From contig BSQZ01000004.1 in NCBI GenBank assembly GCA_033239005.1, positions 13,578,007 to 13,642,006 on the forward strand: a stretch of 64,000 nt of DNA. The letters are read 5' to 3'. The translations under genes were made by a program, and so were the position numbers. The notes below the pieces were generated by a model that saw nothing but the letters and a program-made list of their open reading frames with translations, was not told the DNA's origin and did no database searches. This stretch comes from Lamellibrachia satsuma (Eukaryota > Annelida > Polychaeta > Sabellida > Siboglinidae). Of this stretch, positions 12,181 through 26,136 are shown piece after piece (the stretch's first letter is position 1; each line of letters begins with the position of its first letter).

Positions 12181-12208
12181 CAATGGATTCCTCTTAACAG
12201 AATCAGCC
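12181..12208 (+). repeat. Possible DNA-transposon terminus (left)
   Basis: After TA the sequence reads CAATGGATTCCTCTTAACAG. The reverse complement of 17,397-17,424 reads CAGTGGACCCCGCTTAACAG, also next to TA. About 16 of 20 bases match. This resembles the short inverted ends of Tc1/mariner- or pogo/Tigger-like elements with TA target sites. The two ends lie 5.2 kb apart, so they may belong to one element or be two unrelated solo ends. Confidence 0.35.
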
Positions 12209-12644
12209 GCATTTTTGCAAAAAGTGACTTTAACTAAAATTGTAACAACTAGCATCAGTCTCCTTAACCGATATCGTATTTTATAAGTTCATGAGACAAC
12301 TGGGCCAAAGTGCAATTCAACATTTGTTCGGATGGATCTATCAAGGTTGATATCGGAGCACAACACTGGGCTATTGTGTACCAGTAACTGTAGCGAGTGG
12401 TCCGGGGTATCACCCTGCGTAACCAGAAGGTCCTACATAATAATTATCATTGTGAACCTTACTACAGGTTAAATCTTGCACTTGGCCTTGTTCATTTTAA
12501 GTGTGTTTACACTTTTGCTCTACTGATGTAAAGAATAAGCTTTCCATGGCCTATTACAGTAATATTTATATGTTTGCTTTATGGGTAAATTGTAGAAAAG
12601 CAAATGTTCAGTAATTTGTTGTTGCTTATAACAACTCTTGCAGG

Positions 12645-12722
12645 ATGTTGAACAGACTGCCTATGAGATGTAGTGTTAGCCACATGTTGAACAGACTGCC
12701 TATGAGGTGTAGTGCTAGCCAC
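12645..12722. repeat. 39-bp tandem duplication
   Basis: ATGTTGAACAGACTGCCTAT begins each copy, at 12,645 and 12,684, with two mismatches between them. Confidence 0.92.
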
Positions 12723-14032
12723 ATGTCAACTCGTGTAAATGTGTCATCAGAAAGGCTATATTTAGCTTAATGACTAGGATTGACAAGTCACTGAATCCCA
12801 TTATACAGAACACTGCAATTAGCGACATGTACTGTACGTCTGAATAGCTGCATCGATGGATCTTAGCTTTGTATAATTTAAAATTATTCTGTTTTCATCA
12901 GAGGTATTTATTATTTTTATATGGACATACTGATTGATTGTCTGAAATATGAACATATTTATTTATATATACTTGTAATTAGGTTAATTACGTTTATTTT
13001 CAGTAGGCGATAATTGCCTGCGTTAATGTAGCGTTTGGTTTCATTCAGATGTGTCTACATTGCGCCCATTGTGATGTCCGTCACTTTGACCGCTGGACGA
13101 TACGATCAGTGATTCACGGGACTTTGTGTTCCGCTTGTCATTAATTGTACAGTAGGTCTACTCATGTCCGCCTTAATTCAAATAGACGCACAGCAAATGC
13201 TCTGACGCTTCAACTTAATCATGTCGGATGTTAAATACTGCGCGCGTGCGACATAACAAAACATTTATATGTAATAAAACACAACTAGGCGTATAATAAT
13301 GTATTCAATTTAATTCAATGAATTTTCACAAGTAGATTATGCATAAATACTGTGTATTTAATTTCACATTCAATTACAATTTCTTGTGAAAATGGAGAAA
13401 ACAGAAGTTTATTACTTATAAAGTGCTTTCCCATTCATGACATTATTCAAGTAATATTATACCAGTTAATTAAATACAAGTAAACAACTTAAATGAAACA
13501 TAACCGCAGACATGTTTACAATGATATATGAAAATAATAAATATGACATGATATTGGTTATGCTGGTTGATCATATTCAACCTTTAATCCAGCGATCAAT
13601 GATGCTGAAAAAATTTCCCTTTATAAATTCTCTGCATAGTAATAATCAATTTGGCACATTGTATGTCTTGGACTAGTGAATTCTATAATATTTTTTTGTA
13701 GATATATATACACGTTGGGATTTTTTTTATAAATGAAAGTGTAGATACATACAGTGGTAGAAATGTATGATTAAACAATGTGTACTTAATAATCGCACGG
13801 CTGAATACTCCACAGAAAAGTTGAGAATGCTTTCAGATGGCCAGGTCTGTAGCTGCTTTTGGTGGAGACAACTTTTGTTTTAAAACTAAATAGTACTATA
13901 TAATAATAACGTATAAATAGTTTATATTCGTTCACCGGACCGCTTGTGTCATCAACACGTTGAAGGTAGATGGAGGAGAGGAAGACAAAATGCAAATATA
14001 TTAACGGCTAACGGCTGCCATGTTTATAACCA

Positions 14033-14475
14033 GCAACATTCACCCCTAAATGACCCGCACGCAGCAGCCACCAGAAATACACTATCGGCAACAATGTCAA
14101 GCCAAACTAAGTGGGTCTGGCGTTGGCAGTCTGAAGTTCCCATGCAATCTGCCGCCGAACTCCCACGACACACGCCACCCAACCGTAACGCCACCCAAAC
14201 TTAATGTCACCCAACCGTGACGTCACTCAACCGTGACGTCACCCAACCATGCCTGGAACGTCGCTGATGGCGTCGTCGGTGCGCCTGTCCACGTAACACG
14301 AACGCCTTCCTTACAACGCGATCACAAAAGAAGCACCAGAAGACTTTCTAGATTGTCGCGTAGGTGACAGTGTTGTGAGGACAGCATTGCTGGTGACTCA
14401 ACAGGCGGAAGCTCGCAGTCTGAAGAAGAGGACAAACGATGACTTGACAGAACTACTGCGAGAATTTATAAATGC
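14033..14475 (+). pseudogene. Decayed paralogue of the peptide gene: promoter and exon 1
   Basis: This region aligns collinearly with 4550-5019. The coding part retains, in frame, TQQAEARSLKKRTNDDLTEL then LREF, against QQAETRSLKK...DDLSELLREL in the intact copy. The start codon region is lost (ATG is now ATT within TAGATTGTCGCGTAG), the hydrophobic core is shortened by indels, and the donor AAAAAG|GTATGT has become TTTATAAATG. Exons 2-4 are not seen between here and the duplicated 3' flank at 15.33 kb. The intervening 0.9 kb is mostly AT-rich sequence and a (TA)n tract. This copy cannot make the peptide. Confidence 0.75.
14218..14241 (+). promoter_or_regulatory. Two CRE-like TGACGTCA sites upstream of the pseudogene copy
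   Basis: Perfect palindromic TGACGTCA octamers sit at 14,218-14,225 and 14,234-14,241, inside a short tandem repeat of CACCCAACCGTGACGT. The intact gene has the related CCCAACCGTGACGCCAC and CACGCGTGACC at 4742-4770 but no perfect octamer. CREB/ATF proteins bind this octamer; use here is inference. Confidence 0.5.
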
Positions 14476-14960
14476 ATCTCTTGTTGGATTAATTGTACTC
14501 GCAATATAAAAATAACCATTACACACATAGTATCTGGGTTGAGAAAATTCACCGATTGTTGTGCCGAGTACGGCAATATGTTTGATATAACATACAATGC
14601 CAACAAATCTATCTGTATGGCTATTGATAACAAATCTGAGGACAAGAAAATATTCATACTGTGGTTCAAATGTATACCTCAAGTTTTTTTTTATTTAAAA
14701 AAACGGAGTCTGAAAGGTATTACTGTTGCTTATAACAACAATTTTAGAATTTTACACAATTTGTCACCCCGTTGTAATTTAACGAAAGCATTCGCTCTTT
14801 AATATTTAGCCTTTTATGCTGGTTAGAAAAGTCCGATAATATACTTTTTGTGAATTATTTTCCGATGATTAAACATTGGATTTATTAATTGCATGCATAA
14901 TTTGTGTACTTTTATATATATTGTTTTATTTTAACTTATTTTACATATTTTTTTGCTGCA

Positions 14961-15106
<146 letters not shown>

Positions 15107-15329
15107 GCTTTTGCCTGAAATAAAACATTATTATTATGCGTACAATTTAGTAGTAACGCAATTGCGTAGCGACTAGAATGTCGGAATACTGCGGTCTGAA
15201 TCCTCTTGCAACAGTTCGGAGTCTGGACAGTTCCCTTCAGTCCAGGTTCACCCAACTATATACATTAATAACTGAAGTAGATGCGAAACAAATGGGTTCC
15301 ACATTGGTGATAAAAATACACTTTCAGTT

Positions 15330-15575
15330 GTAGTTACGGTTTAATTCGCCGTGCTACAGCGTTGTATTGTCTGTATCCTAATTAGTATACAAACCCTGAC
15401 GGTGTACACTACGAAAACATCGTCTGGATCAGTCTAGCCGCCGTAGTTGGCACGCGCTCTTTCGTACAGAACACTGCAAACTGTTTCTCGATTCCAATAG
15501 TATCCTAAAATAGGCTATCATCATTGATATGAGACTCCATGATAGGGCTAGCAATACGGCTGTTGTTGCTTAGGC
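15330..15575 (+). pseudogene. Duplicated 3' flank of the peptide gene
   Basis: The blocks of 10,425-10,800 recur in the same order: AATTCGCCGTG, then GTCTAGCCGCCGTAGTTGG, ACACTGCAAACTGTTTCTCG and CTCCATGATAGGGC. It is the downstream end of the decayed paralogue and shows that its middle, including the peptide repeats, has been deleted. Confidence 0.6.
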
Positions 15576-16368
15576 TCGTTTGGTGAGTAATGGTGAGTAA
15601 TGGGCGGCTTGTTTGACAATATTATGTAAAAATAAGTATTTTTTGAAGCGATATATAGCGTCATAATATAATAATCACACAGACAACAATGTGGCCAATT
15701 GTTCGTTCAGCCCAGTCACATTTCAAACACAGCTCGTTAATTTGGGTCAATGTTGCAATGGCAAAATCATCTTCGTCGGTAGCCTTGATAATCCAGACTC
15801 CGTGATGTGGCGCCACCGTTTGTCGCACTCGCAGGAGTCTGGAATCAAACGACCGAATGAACCATACTTTTCATTGTGACGATTATAATTAGTTACCCGA
15901 ATCTGGACAACGGATGAAATTGACTCTCGAGCTAATTCCTCAAATAAGAGTAAACTTTGTAGGTTTATGCGAAACATTCGAACCAACGGTAAACACTGCT
16001 TATAATGACACAAGTCATACAATAAAATAAAACCGAATTGTAAACGCTTACATGTATTACATGTAATATATTACATGTAATATATTACAAATATTATATG
16101 TATTACATGTATTAGTCGCTGGTTCGAATCTCACAACAGTAAACGTTTTCGTAATCGTTTATTTTAAGATGCATTTTATTTTGCATAAAATTATTAGAAA
16201 CTCATAAGAATAACAACATCTTATACAACATACGATGTGCTAGTGCATTGTGCGTTTTTCTTAGATACAGCACTTCCGATGAATTCAGCGACATTATCTG
16301 GTGGAATTGTTGTAAATTCGATGGCTTAATGTTGGATTAGTTGTTAAAAATTCGATTCTGGTTGTTCG

Positions 16369-16455
16369 CAGAGAGAGAGAGGAGGGGAGGGAGAGAGAGA
16401 GAGAGAGAGACACACACAGACAGACATGCATACATACATACATACAGACAGACAT
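16369..16455. repeat. (GA)n and (CATA/CAGA)n microsatellite
   Basis: Alternating GA-rich runs grade into CACACAGACAGACATGCATA and CATACATACAGACAGACATA. Confidence 0.93.
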
Positions 16456-17384
16456 ATAAACTTGTCGCCGTACAATTTTATAAATCATAAAACGTGTTTG
16501 GACTAAGATTCGTTGAGCTAAAAGGAAATAGCAAATATGGTAAACAGTTTAATTGCCTTTCCTCTCGGGCATGTTTGCCTGTTTGTCTTTTGTTAACATC
16601 ATAAATGATAAGCAAATGTAAACACATACTAATGCACGACCTTTGACATTGTAATCTGAGCGCGGCCAATTATGTACCATTTGTCACTTGTCGCCACTTC
16701 TTTCGTATATGTCCATTCTGATTTATGAAATTAATTCTCGTATCGACTCTCGTGGCGTTGGTTCGCGTGTTAACGTTGGCAGTCCTAAGTGTTTTTCAAG
16801 CATGGTGGTTTGCTGCGCCTACCGCATGCACGAACGGTGATGATTGCCTAACATATACACGAGACTCCGCTCAAGTTAACATAATCACTTCGAGCCAGAG
16901 CAGTTTGATTATGTTAAGAGGCCGATTCTCTTAAGCGAATTTCGAAACAAAATATACTCCGAATGATACGGAAGTGAATGTACGACGTAATTTTCACCAA
17001 CGTGTAGAACAAGGTTCGTCAGTTAAGATTACATGTCGTGGCATACATCCATGAATGACTAACGTAATTTGAATGAAATGAACAATTAGATACCAAGAAG
17101 ATTATCTTAGATAGTTAGTTACGTAAATCTCGTGATTACACCAGTGTAGTGTGTTACCGTTTTACCTGAACAATGTAGACCATATCGTTTTTCACGTCAA
17201 AAACACTGAGCTATAGTCAAAAAGCATTGGTCTGGCGTTTTCCAGATAAACCTGTTGTTTTGCGTTACAATGCGTTGTGTCTTGCTTGTCTATGTGGCGG
17301 ACGTGATTCTGTTAAGCGGCGCGTTTTAGCGCATATATAATAGGAAATGATTCCGTCTCTGCCATTTTGATTCTACAAAACGGC

Positions 17385-17424
17385 TGATTCTCTTGTTAGT
17401 CATTCTGTTAAGCGGGGTCCACTG
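17385..17424 (-). repeat. Possible DNA-transposon terminus (right)
   Basis: CTGTTAAGCGGGGTCCACTG followed by TA is an imperfect inverted match of the end at 12,181. The 'TTAAGCGGGG.CCACTG' ending is typical of Tigger/pogo-like DNA transposons. No transposase frame is visible between the two ends. Confidence 0.35.
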
Positions 17425-18127
17425 TATTGTCAACAACAATTGCTATACGTTCAATAGGGGACATAAATTATTGTTGTTTCGAGGCGATAGTTGACGAGAT
17501 AATGCACTTCCGGTCCCCAAGTTGTGCACACCATAACACGTTAAAGAAACGGCGAAGTTAACGTCGAGCGAGTGCTACAAGAGTGTCGGTACCCGTTTAT
17601 CCTTTGTGCGACACCAGTCATCAGGCGTCTCGGTACTCGTTTAACACTGATATTTTCACTAACAGTATTGATCAGAACTAATTATGAAAACAAAATAATT
17701 GCTGATTGTGTGGGTAAGGTGAGACTCACCCATAATTACAAATGGAACTTCTGTGGTTTCTCCTGGTTTAATGTTTCGCGGACAACCATAAAACGACAGT
17801 GTTCTATTTCTTGGCAGTGTTAGAACGAATGTGCTGTTCTAATGGATTTTTAATTGGCACTTGCCCTTTGGTGGAAATAATGCCGAGTAATTTGTTCTCG
17901 CAAGGTTTGAATAATTATTGAAAACTGGTTTGTATGACAACAACATTTCGGTATGCTTCAAGATAATGGCACTCATTTGGCTTTAAATAGAACTTGGGTT
18001 AAGATATCGTCACCTGGTGATTCATTGGATTTTATTAGTCAGGACGCCAACCTCTGTAGACGCTTAACAGCAAGTAGACCTTTAGACGTTCGTGTCATTT
18101 CGTTGTCAAATGTTATACACGCAGTGT

Positions 18128-18200
18128 GTGGCGCGGTGGTCTTGGTGGTAGAGAGTCGGACTTCAGGTCGACGGGACCGGGTTAAGAGTCCACCTATAGA
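18128..18200 (+). repeat. tRNA-like SINE relic
   Basis: TGGCGCGGTGGTCTTGGTGG then TAGAG resembles a box A, and ACCGGGTTAAGAGTCC resembles a decayed box B at about the right spacing. It cannot be folded into an intact tRNA, so I read it as a tRNA-derived SINE head or a tRNA pseudogene. Confidence 0.3.
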
Positions 18201-18633
18201 CGTTTCGAAACTTAGGCAATTTTGTTCATCCCACTTTGCCTGTTTCTTTAGGAAGAAACACTAAAAGCCGTTGGTCCCTTCTACCTGGTGTCTATGCCAG
18301 GGGAAGTAAAATATCCCACACAGGGCGTAAATGTGTAACCTGCCGTGGACTCCATCTCTCACGAGTCACCGCAGAAGCGTCCATAGGGCGGCTCATACAA
18401 TTCTGCTAACTGCCTCACAAGAGGATACGATTACATGATGAATACAAGCAATAACAAATGTCAAAAAGCCAGAACTTACAGGAATAGATTTTCAGCGATT
18501 TCTTAATTTCCTGCATTTAATTCACACGATGCCAGATCTATCAATCATCCTCAGTAGAAAGCAGAGGGAATGCAGCCATTGTGTTTGGGAAATGCTGTTC
18601 TTTCTTGTTGCTCCCTTTATAGAGGAATGGGGC

Positions 18634-19031
18634 TAGTTCGTGTATTGCTTCACCGCCTATGCTGTTCGTGTATTGCTTCACCGCCCAGGCTCTTCGTGTA
18701 TTGCTTCACCGCCCAGGCTCTTCGTGTATTGCTTCACCGCCCAGGCTGTTCGTGTATTGCTTCACCGCCCAGGCTGTTCGTGTATTGCTTCACCGCCCAG
18801 GCTGTTCGTGTATTGCTTCACCGCCCAGGCTGTTCGTGTATTGCTTCACCGCCCAGGCTGTTCGTGTATTGCTTCACCGCCCAGGCTGTTCGTGTATTGC
18901 TTCACCTCCCAGGCTGTTCGTGTATTGCTTCACCGCCCAGGCTGTTCGTGTATTGCTTCACCGCCCAGGCTGTTCGTGTATTGCTTCACCGCCCAGGCTG
19001 TTCGTGCATTGCTTCACCGCCCAGGCTGTTA
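18634..19031. repeat. 28-bp minisatellite, about 14 copies
   Basis: The unit GTTCGTGTATTGCTTCACCG plus CCCAGGCT repeats about 14 times with only one to three substitutions per copy (for example CTTCGTG in copies 2 and 3, ACCTCCC in one, GTGCATT in the last full copy). Because 28 is not a multiple of 3 and no frame holds a stop, all three forward frames stay open. The first copy (CGCCTATGCT) differs most. Confidence 0.96.
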
Positions 19032-19695
19032 TCCCTTTTCACGTCAATTCAAGTAAATTATATTCAAGTTTATTGTAACTCTTTACAATTAGTATAAGTA
19101 CAAAGAAAATCAAAGTGAAATCCCATCTAATATCATAAAGAGAACAATAGGGGAAGAACATTGTATACTGTTATGCTCCCCATTATATGTTTCAATACAT
19201 ATGTATTCACATGTCTTAGTAATAAACACAATAACAGCGTGCATGTGTAGACAACTAATCGTGACTGTGAGACATGTTATATATTAACATCGTTATGTAA
19301 CATAAATTTATTTAATATATATTTGTATTATTGAATAGTTAATACATTATAATTGTTTTTGTTGCTCTCCTCTTTATCCTTGTAGTCCGGGGGAGGCTGG
19401 CACTGATACGGGTAGTCGATTTTTGTTTCCCCTTCTTTAATCACTAGTCCCGTTTCGCTGCCATCTCCCCCAACCATCTCCACCCCCATCCCTCGATCTC
19501 GTTGTTGTGTTTAAATAATTATAAATTATAGCAACCTTGACTCTTTTAGAATGCAGGCGTAAAGTTGCCGTAGATATATGTATTTGTGCAGATTGTCTTG
19601 TAACTGTGAACATCTTTATTAAATTTAAACATACTGTCAAACATGGAAGGTAGAAGACGTGTGTTGTATTTTTACATAAACATTTGTTTTGAGAG

Positions 19696-20020
<325 letters not shown>

Positions 20021-21379
20021 ACCTGTCATCCTCTTCTACCTTTCCTCATCATCCTCTATACCCAGTTCTTCCTTCCAACGTTCTGTCCGTCATGACTTCC
20101 TCCGCTTTCCTCCATGCATTCGCTCCCGCTTATATCACACCACGCACCTCTACATCCGAACGCCAATGTTCTGCAACCAATGAAATTATAGCATGATTAT
20201 TGTCCAGGCGACAGCCACAGCTGCCATATACCTGCAAAAACTGCCACCCCACCCGGCAATGTTGTATAGTTATGTGTACGATACACGTGAGTAGTAGATA
20301 TAGACATCTGACCAAGCAATTCCGGTGCCCATGTGTCTGAACGACTTCCGGTTGCGCGCGCAGCCAATCAGAGCGCCCCCCTGACGATTGTAGGAACACC
20401 ACAAACCATACGCAGCGCCCCCTAGCGACTGTAGGAGGTGTGCAGTCGGAGCACGAGCGGTGGTTATTAAAAATAGACATTGGGAAAAACCCACATATCG
20501 CTGACGTGGCGTTTAATTTTTATTTTAATTTTTATTCTAAATTCAATGAAAACCTAGGGAAAACTCCACATATCTCTGACGTGGCGGTTATTGAGTACGG
20601 TATCAAAGAATAAGAGAGCTAATCAATCAGGGTTCAGTACGTTAGCGGTGAATGGTGTAAAGAGCTGCGATTCGTCGGTTATAGTTTCATAAAAGTTATG
20701 CGTGTGAGTTTCATAAAAATCGTGGATGATTAATGAAGTAAGGAGGATGAATGGCTCGTGTGTCCATCTGGTGGGAGATGGGTAGATGCTCGCAGGGCAT
20801 ACCGCTGACGTTGCGGTTAGGGTATATGCTCCCGTTTCGTGGAATGCAGCGGGCTACATACCATGTTAGGAATGCGGTCGTGTTGTATTCCGTAATATGA
20901 CACCGCTCTGCCGCGTTCCCGAAAGGACGCATTAAGGCGATACTAACAGCTGACTAGTGGATTTTGGTACTCGGGAAATGCGCGTTTTAAATAACCTGGC
21001 TATATGTAGTCATATTAGCGCTGTAGTTAAAGCGCTGGTTCGCCCACTGGATGTATGCAAGTCTGAACACGTTGAAAGATAAGCCCGTCATTTGCACAAT
21101 GCTATGCAGTAATTTATTCGATGCCAGCTATGATGAAAATCGGGTTTCATTATTGTTATTTTTGTCGTTTCTCTAAGAAGAGTAGACCACGTGACGTCCT
21201 GTCTGCATAAATAATAAAAACAGCTGTGTATGCATCAACGAGTTGACCTGTATGCGTACATCTAACATATTTAGGGTATTGGTTATCGTATGAATCATAC
21301 ATAGCACGAGTAATGAGAAAGAGTACCGATTTGTCTAAGAAAATACCGCTTTTATATGTATTATGTCACCCTTAGTTAC

Positions 21380-22205
21380 GTATGTAATGCTTTTAAGCTA
21401 AGTGTTTACCACATTTATCTGCCTGTTAACATGTTAAGTAAATGTCACTTTTATTTGTATCTTACCACAGTTTAGCTACGTAATTGCCACGCTTGTCTGT
21501 GTGCTAACGCTTTTAGCATATTAAGTATCACTTTTAATTGTATGTTAACGCTATTTAGCTAAGTATATACCACATTCTATGTTAAGTTTGTTTTCGCAAA
21601 GTAAATATCACTTTTAGTTGTACCTTAACGCTTTTAAGCTAAGTAAGTACCAAATACAGCTACATGTTAATGAGTTTAGCTAAGTAAATACCGCATTTAG
21701 CTGTAGGTTAACGCTTTTAAGCTAAGAAATTACCACATTTAGCTGTATGTTAGCGATTTTACGCTAATTATTTACCATATTTACCTGCATGTTAACGGTT
21801 TTAAGCTAAGCAAATACAACTTTTAGCTAAGTAATTAGCATTTTTAGCTAAGTAAGTACCATATTTAGTTGCAAGTTAACGCTTTTAAGTTAAGTAATTA
21901 CCACATATGTTAAAACTGTTTAGCTAATAAATGACCACATTTAGCTGTATGTTAGCGCTTTTTACCTAAATAATTACCACATTTAGTTGTATGTTAACGC
22001 TTTTAAGCTAAGTAATTACCGCATTTAGCTGCGTGTTAACGTTTTTTAGCTAAGAAATTACCATATTTAGCTGTATGTTACTGCTGTTTAACTAAGGAAT
22101 TACCACATTTAGCTGTATGGTAACGCTTTTTAACTAAGTATTTATCGCATTTAGTTGCATGTTAACGCATTGAAACTAAGTATTTACCACATTCACCTGT
22201 ATGCT
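21380..22205 (+). repeat. ~42-bp tandem array, left arm (about 19 degenerate units)
   Basis: The consensus is roughly GTATGTTAACGCTTTTAAGC then TAAGTAATTACCACATTTAGCT. Units vary by small indels and substitutions. The core TTTAGCTAAGTA recurs throughout. The array is mirrored at 36,015-36,850. Confidence 0.85.
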
Positions 22206-23203
22206 AAGGTACTCAGGAAATGCGCGTGATAAATAACACGGTTTTCTGTAGTGATATTAGCATTGTTGTTAAAGCGTTGGTTTGCGCACTGGACGTATGC
22301 AAGTCTGAACAAGTTTAACGATAAGCCGGTCATTTGCACTTAAATCTATCTAAGCTAGGTTCTGTGAAGAAAAGAACAAACTCTGCGTATGATTATAATA
22401 TATTTGTTATAACTAACCAAACAATGCAAGAAGTACAAAACAATTAATTATGAACATAATCGTCAGAATATAGTAATATAAACAAAATCACTACAAGTAT
22501 TACATAATATGATTATGAATTATTATTGTAATACCACGCCTATCGGGGCGCGCTATAGCAGAGAGCTATTTTAAAACACTGGGCGAGGTAAGTACATCAG
22601 TATAGACGAACGAGTGGACCGTGGAATGTGGACTCCGGTTGCCTTAGCAACGAACGGGGTGCGGCTAGCGCTGTTACGATCGATGTAACAACCTGCATCG
22701 TTGTAAGAACTGCATCTATAGTTTATGTTTGTTTTGGTACACTTGCATTGTATGACTAATCTTAGTTAATTGTGGTACACTTTAATTTGCTAACTGGATA
22801 TACGAGCGTCATAACATCATGGCGTTAGCCCTGTGTCTGTAATTTTTAAACTGTATGACATTTCTCTACCATTTTCTAAACCATGTGTCATTTTTGCTGT
22901 ACCATTTTTATTGAATGTATAAAAGATTGCCGCACCGGGTATCTGGTCATATGATACCCTTTTATGGTGGCGTATCGAAATTAAACCGTTCACCTTGTAT
23001 CTAATCAACTAGAAGTATAAAAGCAGTCACCCAAACAATAAATGTTGACAAGTCTGGAATTTAACCGACATCCTGTTAAAACTGACACAATTTTAAATTT
23101 TTCTTAGAAAGTTATGGCATGTTTGGTTAAAAATAATCAAGCAGTTATGTGAATATTTGTTGGAAAATAAAATCGTTCTTAGGTTTCCTGCGGTATTGAA
23201 GTA

Positions 23204-24329
<1,126 letters not shown>

Positions 24330-26136
24330 ATTGCATATGTTGTGTATTATATTCTACTTCCAAAGTGGCCTGGTATCGCATATTGTCTCTGTATATTTCA
24401 TACACAAACATCCTTGAACTTGGGATCCATGCATAATATAAATATAGCAGGGTATATCAGCTTCATCCAGTTCATATCATATTTATTTTAATTGTATTAT
24501 CATATAAATACATAACCATATATTTTTTTTATATTCCAGTACCCCCAACTGAAAACTGGCGAAATGCTTTAATAACATTAAAAAAATGGATGGTGAAAAA
24601 ATCTACATACATATTAGAGTCTTCTAAATAGGCCACCCATGTGACCAAGATAAACTGGTCTGATTACAGAGGCTGGTGAGATATACAAATGTGTAGATCT
24701 GACAAAAACACGGGGTTTAAGGGGTGGCTGTTTCCAACGGGTGCTTTTTTGTAACTGGTTCTACTGTATCTATGGAATCAACCTTTTAGCTACTACACAC
24801 ACCATTCTTGAAACCTAAATATTAGTTTATCACATGTTGTATTTGTTTTTTTGCATGCTCTTCGTTGATTGCATTAAATATACACATACTTATCAGACAA
24901 TGAAATATGTTTTGCTAGATTTGGACCACCATTTGTACCAACAACAAAAAATTAAATCCAATTCCAGGTACCTTTAACATTGTTTTTCTGTAGTGCTGTT
25001 TTAGTGGGTCTTAATATAATTGTTAATTTGCTTTTGTAAGTTTTGTATGTATGGGCAGATTCAGAATATATAGATATAACAAATGCTGTATACAGCCTCT
25101 TTTTCTTGACACCAGCACGTTTTAAACCTTTGGTGAACCAAGTTGTCTTGTTAGTGCTACGATACTCTAGGATGTGTTCTCAGGCTAGTGACTGGAATAG
25201 TTACTGCAGGCCTTTTTAGACACCTGGGTAACACGACTGTGAACTATCCTGTAATACCTACTGTTAAGCGAGCACTTAATTCAGAGTTAATTGCGAATTT
25301 GTCAAAGAGATTAAATTAGGCTGTAATTTTCTTGACTGGGTGTATGAAAGAAAAATAAAAAAGAATGCGCAACGACTGCAATGACATCAGCAACTATTTT
25401 AGTATTCGTGTTTCATTGGTAGTCTCGTGAATGGAAACATTGTTGCATGCTTTTAAAATGTGTATACTCCCGCCGGTCGACACACACGATGAGACAATTG
25501 GTATTTTCTTTAACTGCGAGACATTTCGCAGTCATTTTCTTTAACTGCGTGACCTGTTATTTTCTTTTGTTGTGACATTTTTGTGTATTTTTATTTAACT
25601 GCGTGACATTTTACCAATCTTAGCTAATTCGGTTTGTCACACATGTAACGCTGTTTTATAAGTGTGTAACACATTCACTATGTAGTAACGCGTTTAGCTA
25701 TTCTTCCAATGGCATACACAGCGCTGTCTCCACAGCATGTACCATCCGTTGACCTTTTTTCCATTACTGGTCACCACTTCCACCATTTACCTCCGTCTGA
25801 CTGTCCCTAAGAGCAACTCCATACATTGCCCCTACATTCATATGTGTCCGTAATTTGGTTAGTTAATGACATTTGATACATTGTTACTAAGTACATGATA
25901 GCTGGTATAGAAAAAACGTCACTGCTCATTAATTTCAAAAGATCCAGTTTACACAAGGGTTACTCCTGGAGCGAGATAAAAACGCCGGACGAGAGTGCAG
26001 TCGTCAAGAAATCGCTTACGTAATGGGAAGTAAAAATCTAGCTGCAGGAAAAGCACATGCCTTGCAGTAGACACGGTTCCCCATGACGCAATAGCTGTCA
26101 GTGTCTGGTGCAGGCTCCAACGTCCGTTTCGCTAGG

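Larger units (their letters stand above)
11090..13940. other. Gene-free stretch between the two peptide-gene copies
   Basis: I see no coding exon here. It contains a 39-bp tandem duplication (12,645-12,722) and a possible transposon terminus at 12,181. The rest is AT-rich sequence without evident structure. Confidence 0.5.
15600..18120. other. Gene-free stretch
   Basis: No exon I can support. It holds a palindromic ATTACATGTAAT cluster near 16,050-16,110, a lone box-B-like GGTTCGAATC at 16,122, a (GA)n/(CATA)n patch (16,369-16,455) and a transposon-like terminus at 17,397-17,424. The frame at 16,725-16,934 starts with a hydrophobic stretch but has no other support. Confidence 0.45.

Noticed and set aside
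16725..16934. 69-codon frame with a hydrophobic start, as a secreted peptide
   Set aside because: The hydrophobic stretch is long and irregular, there are no processing sites or splice signals, and it lies next to a transposon-like end.
18128..18200. Functional tRNA gene
   Set aside because: Box A and box B are only approximate and the acceptor and T stems cannot be paired.
18634..19031. CRISPR array
   Set aside because: The 28-bp units are directly adjacent with no unique spacers, and the window is eukaryotic. The arrays at 40,020, 41,436 and 50,838 are also contiguous satellites.
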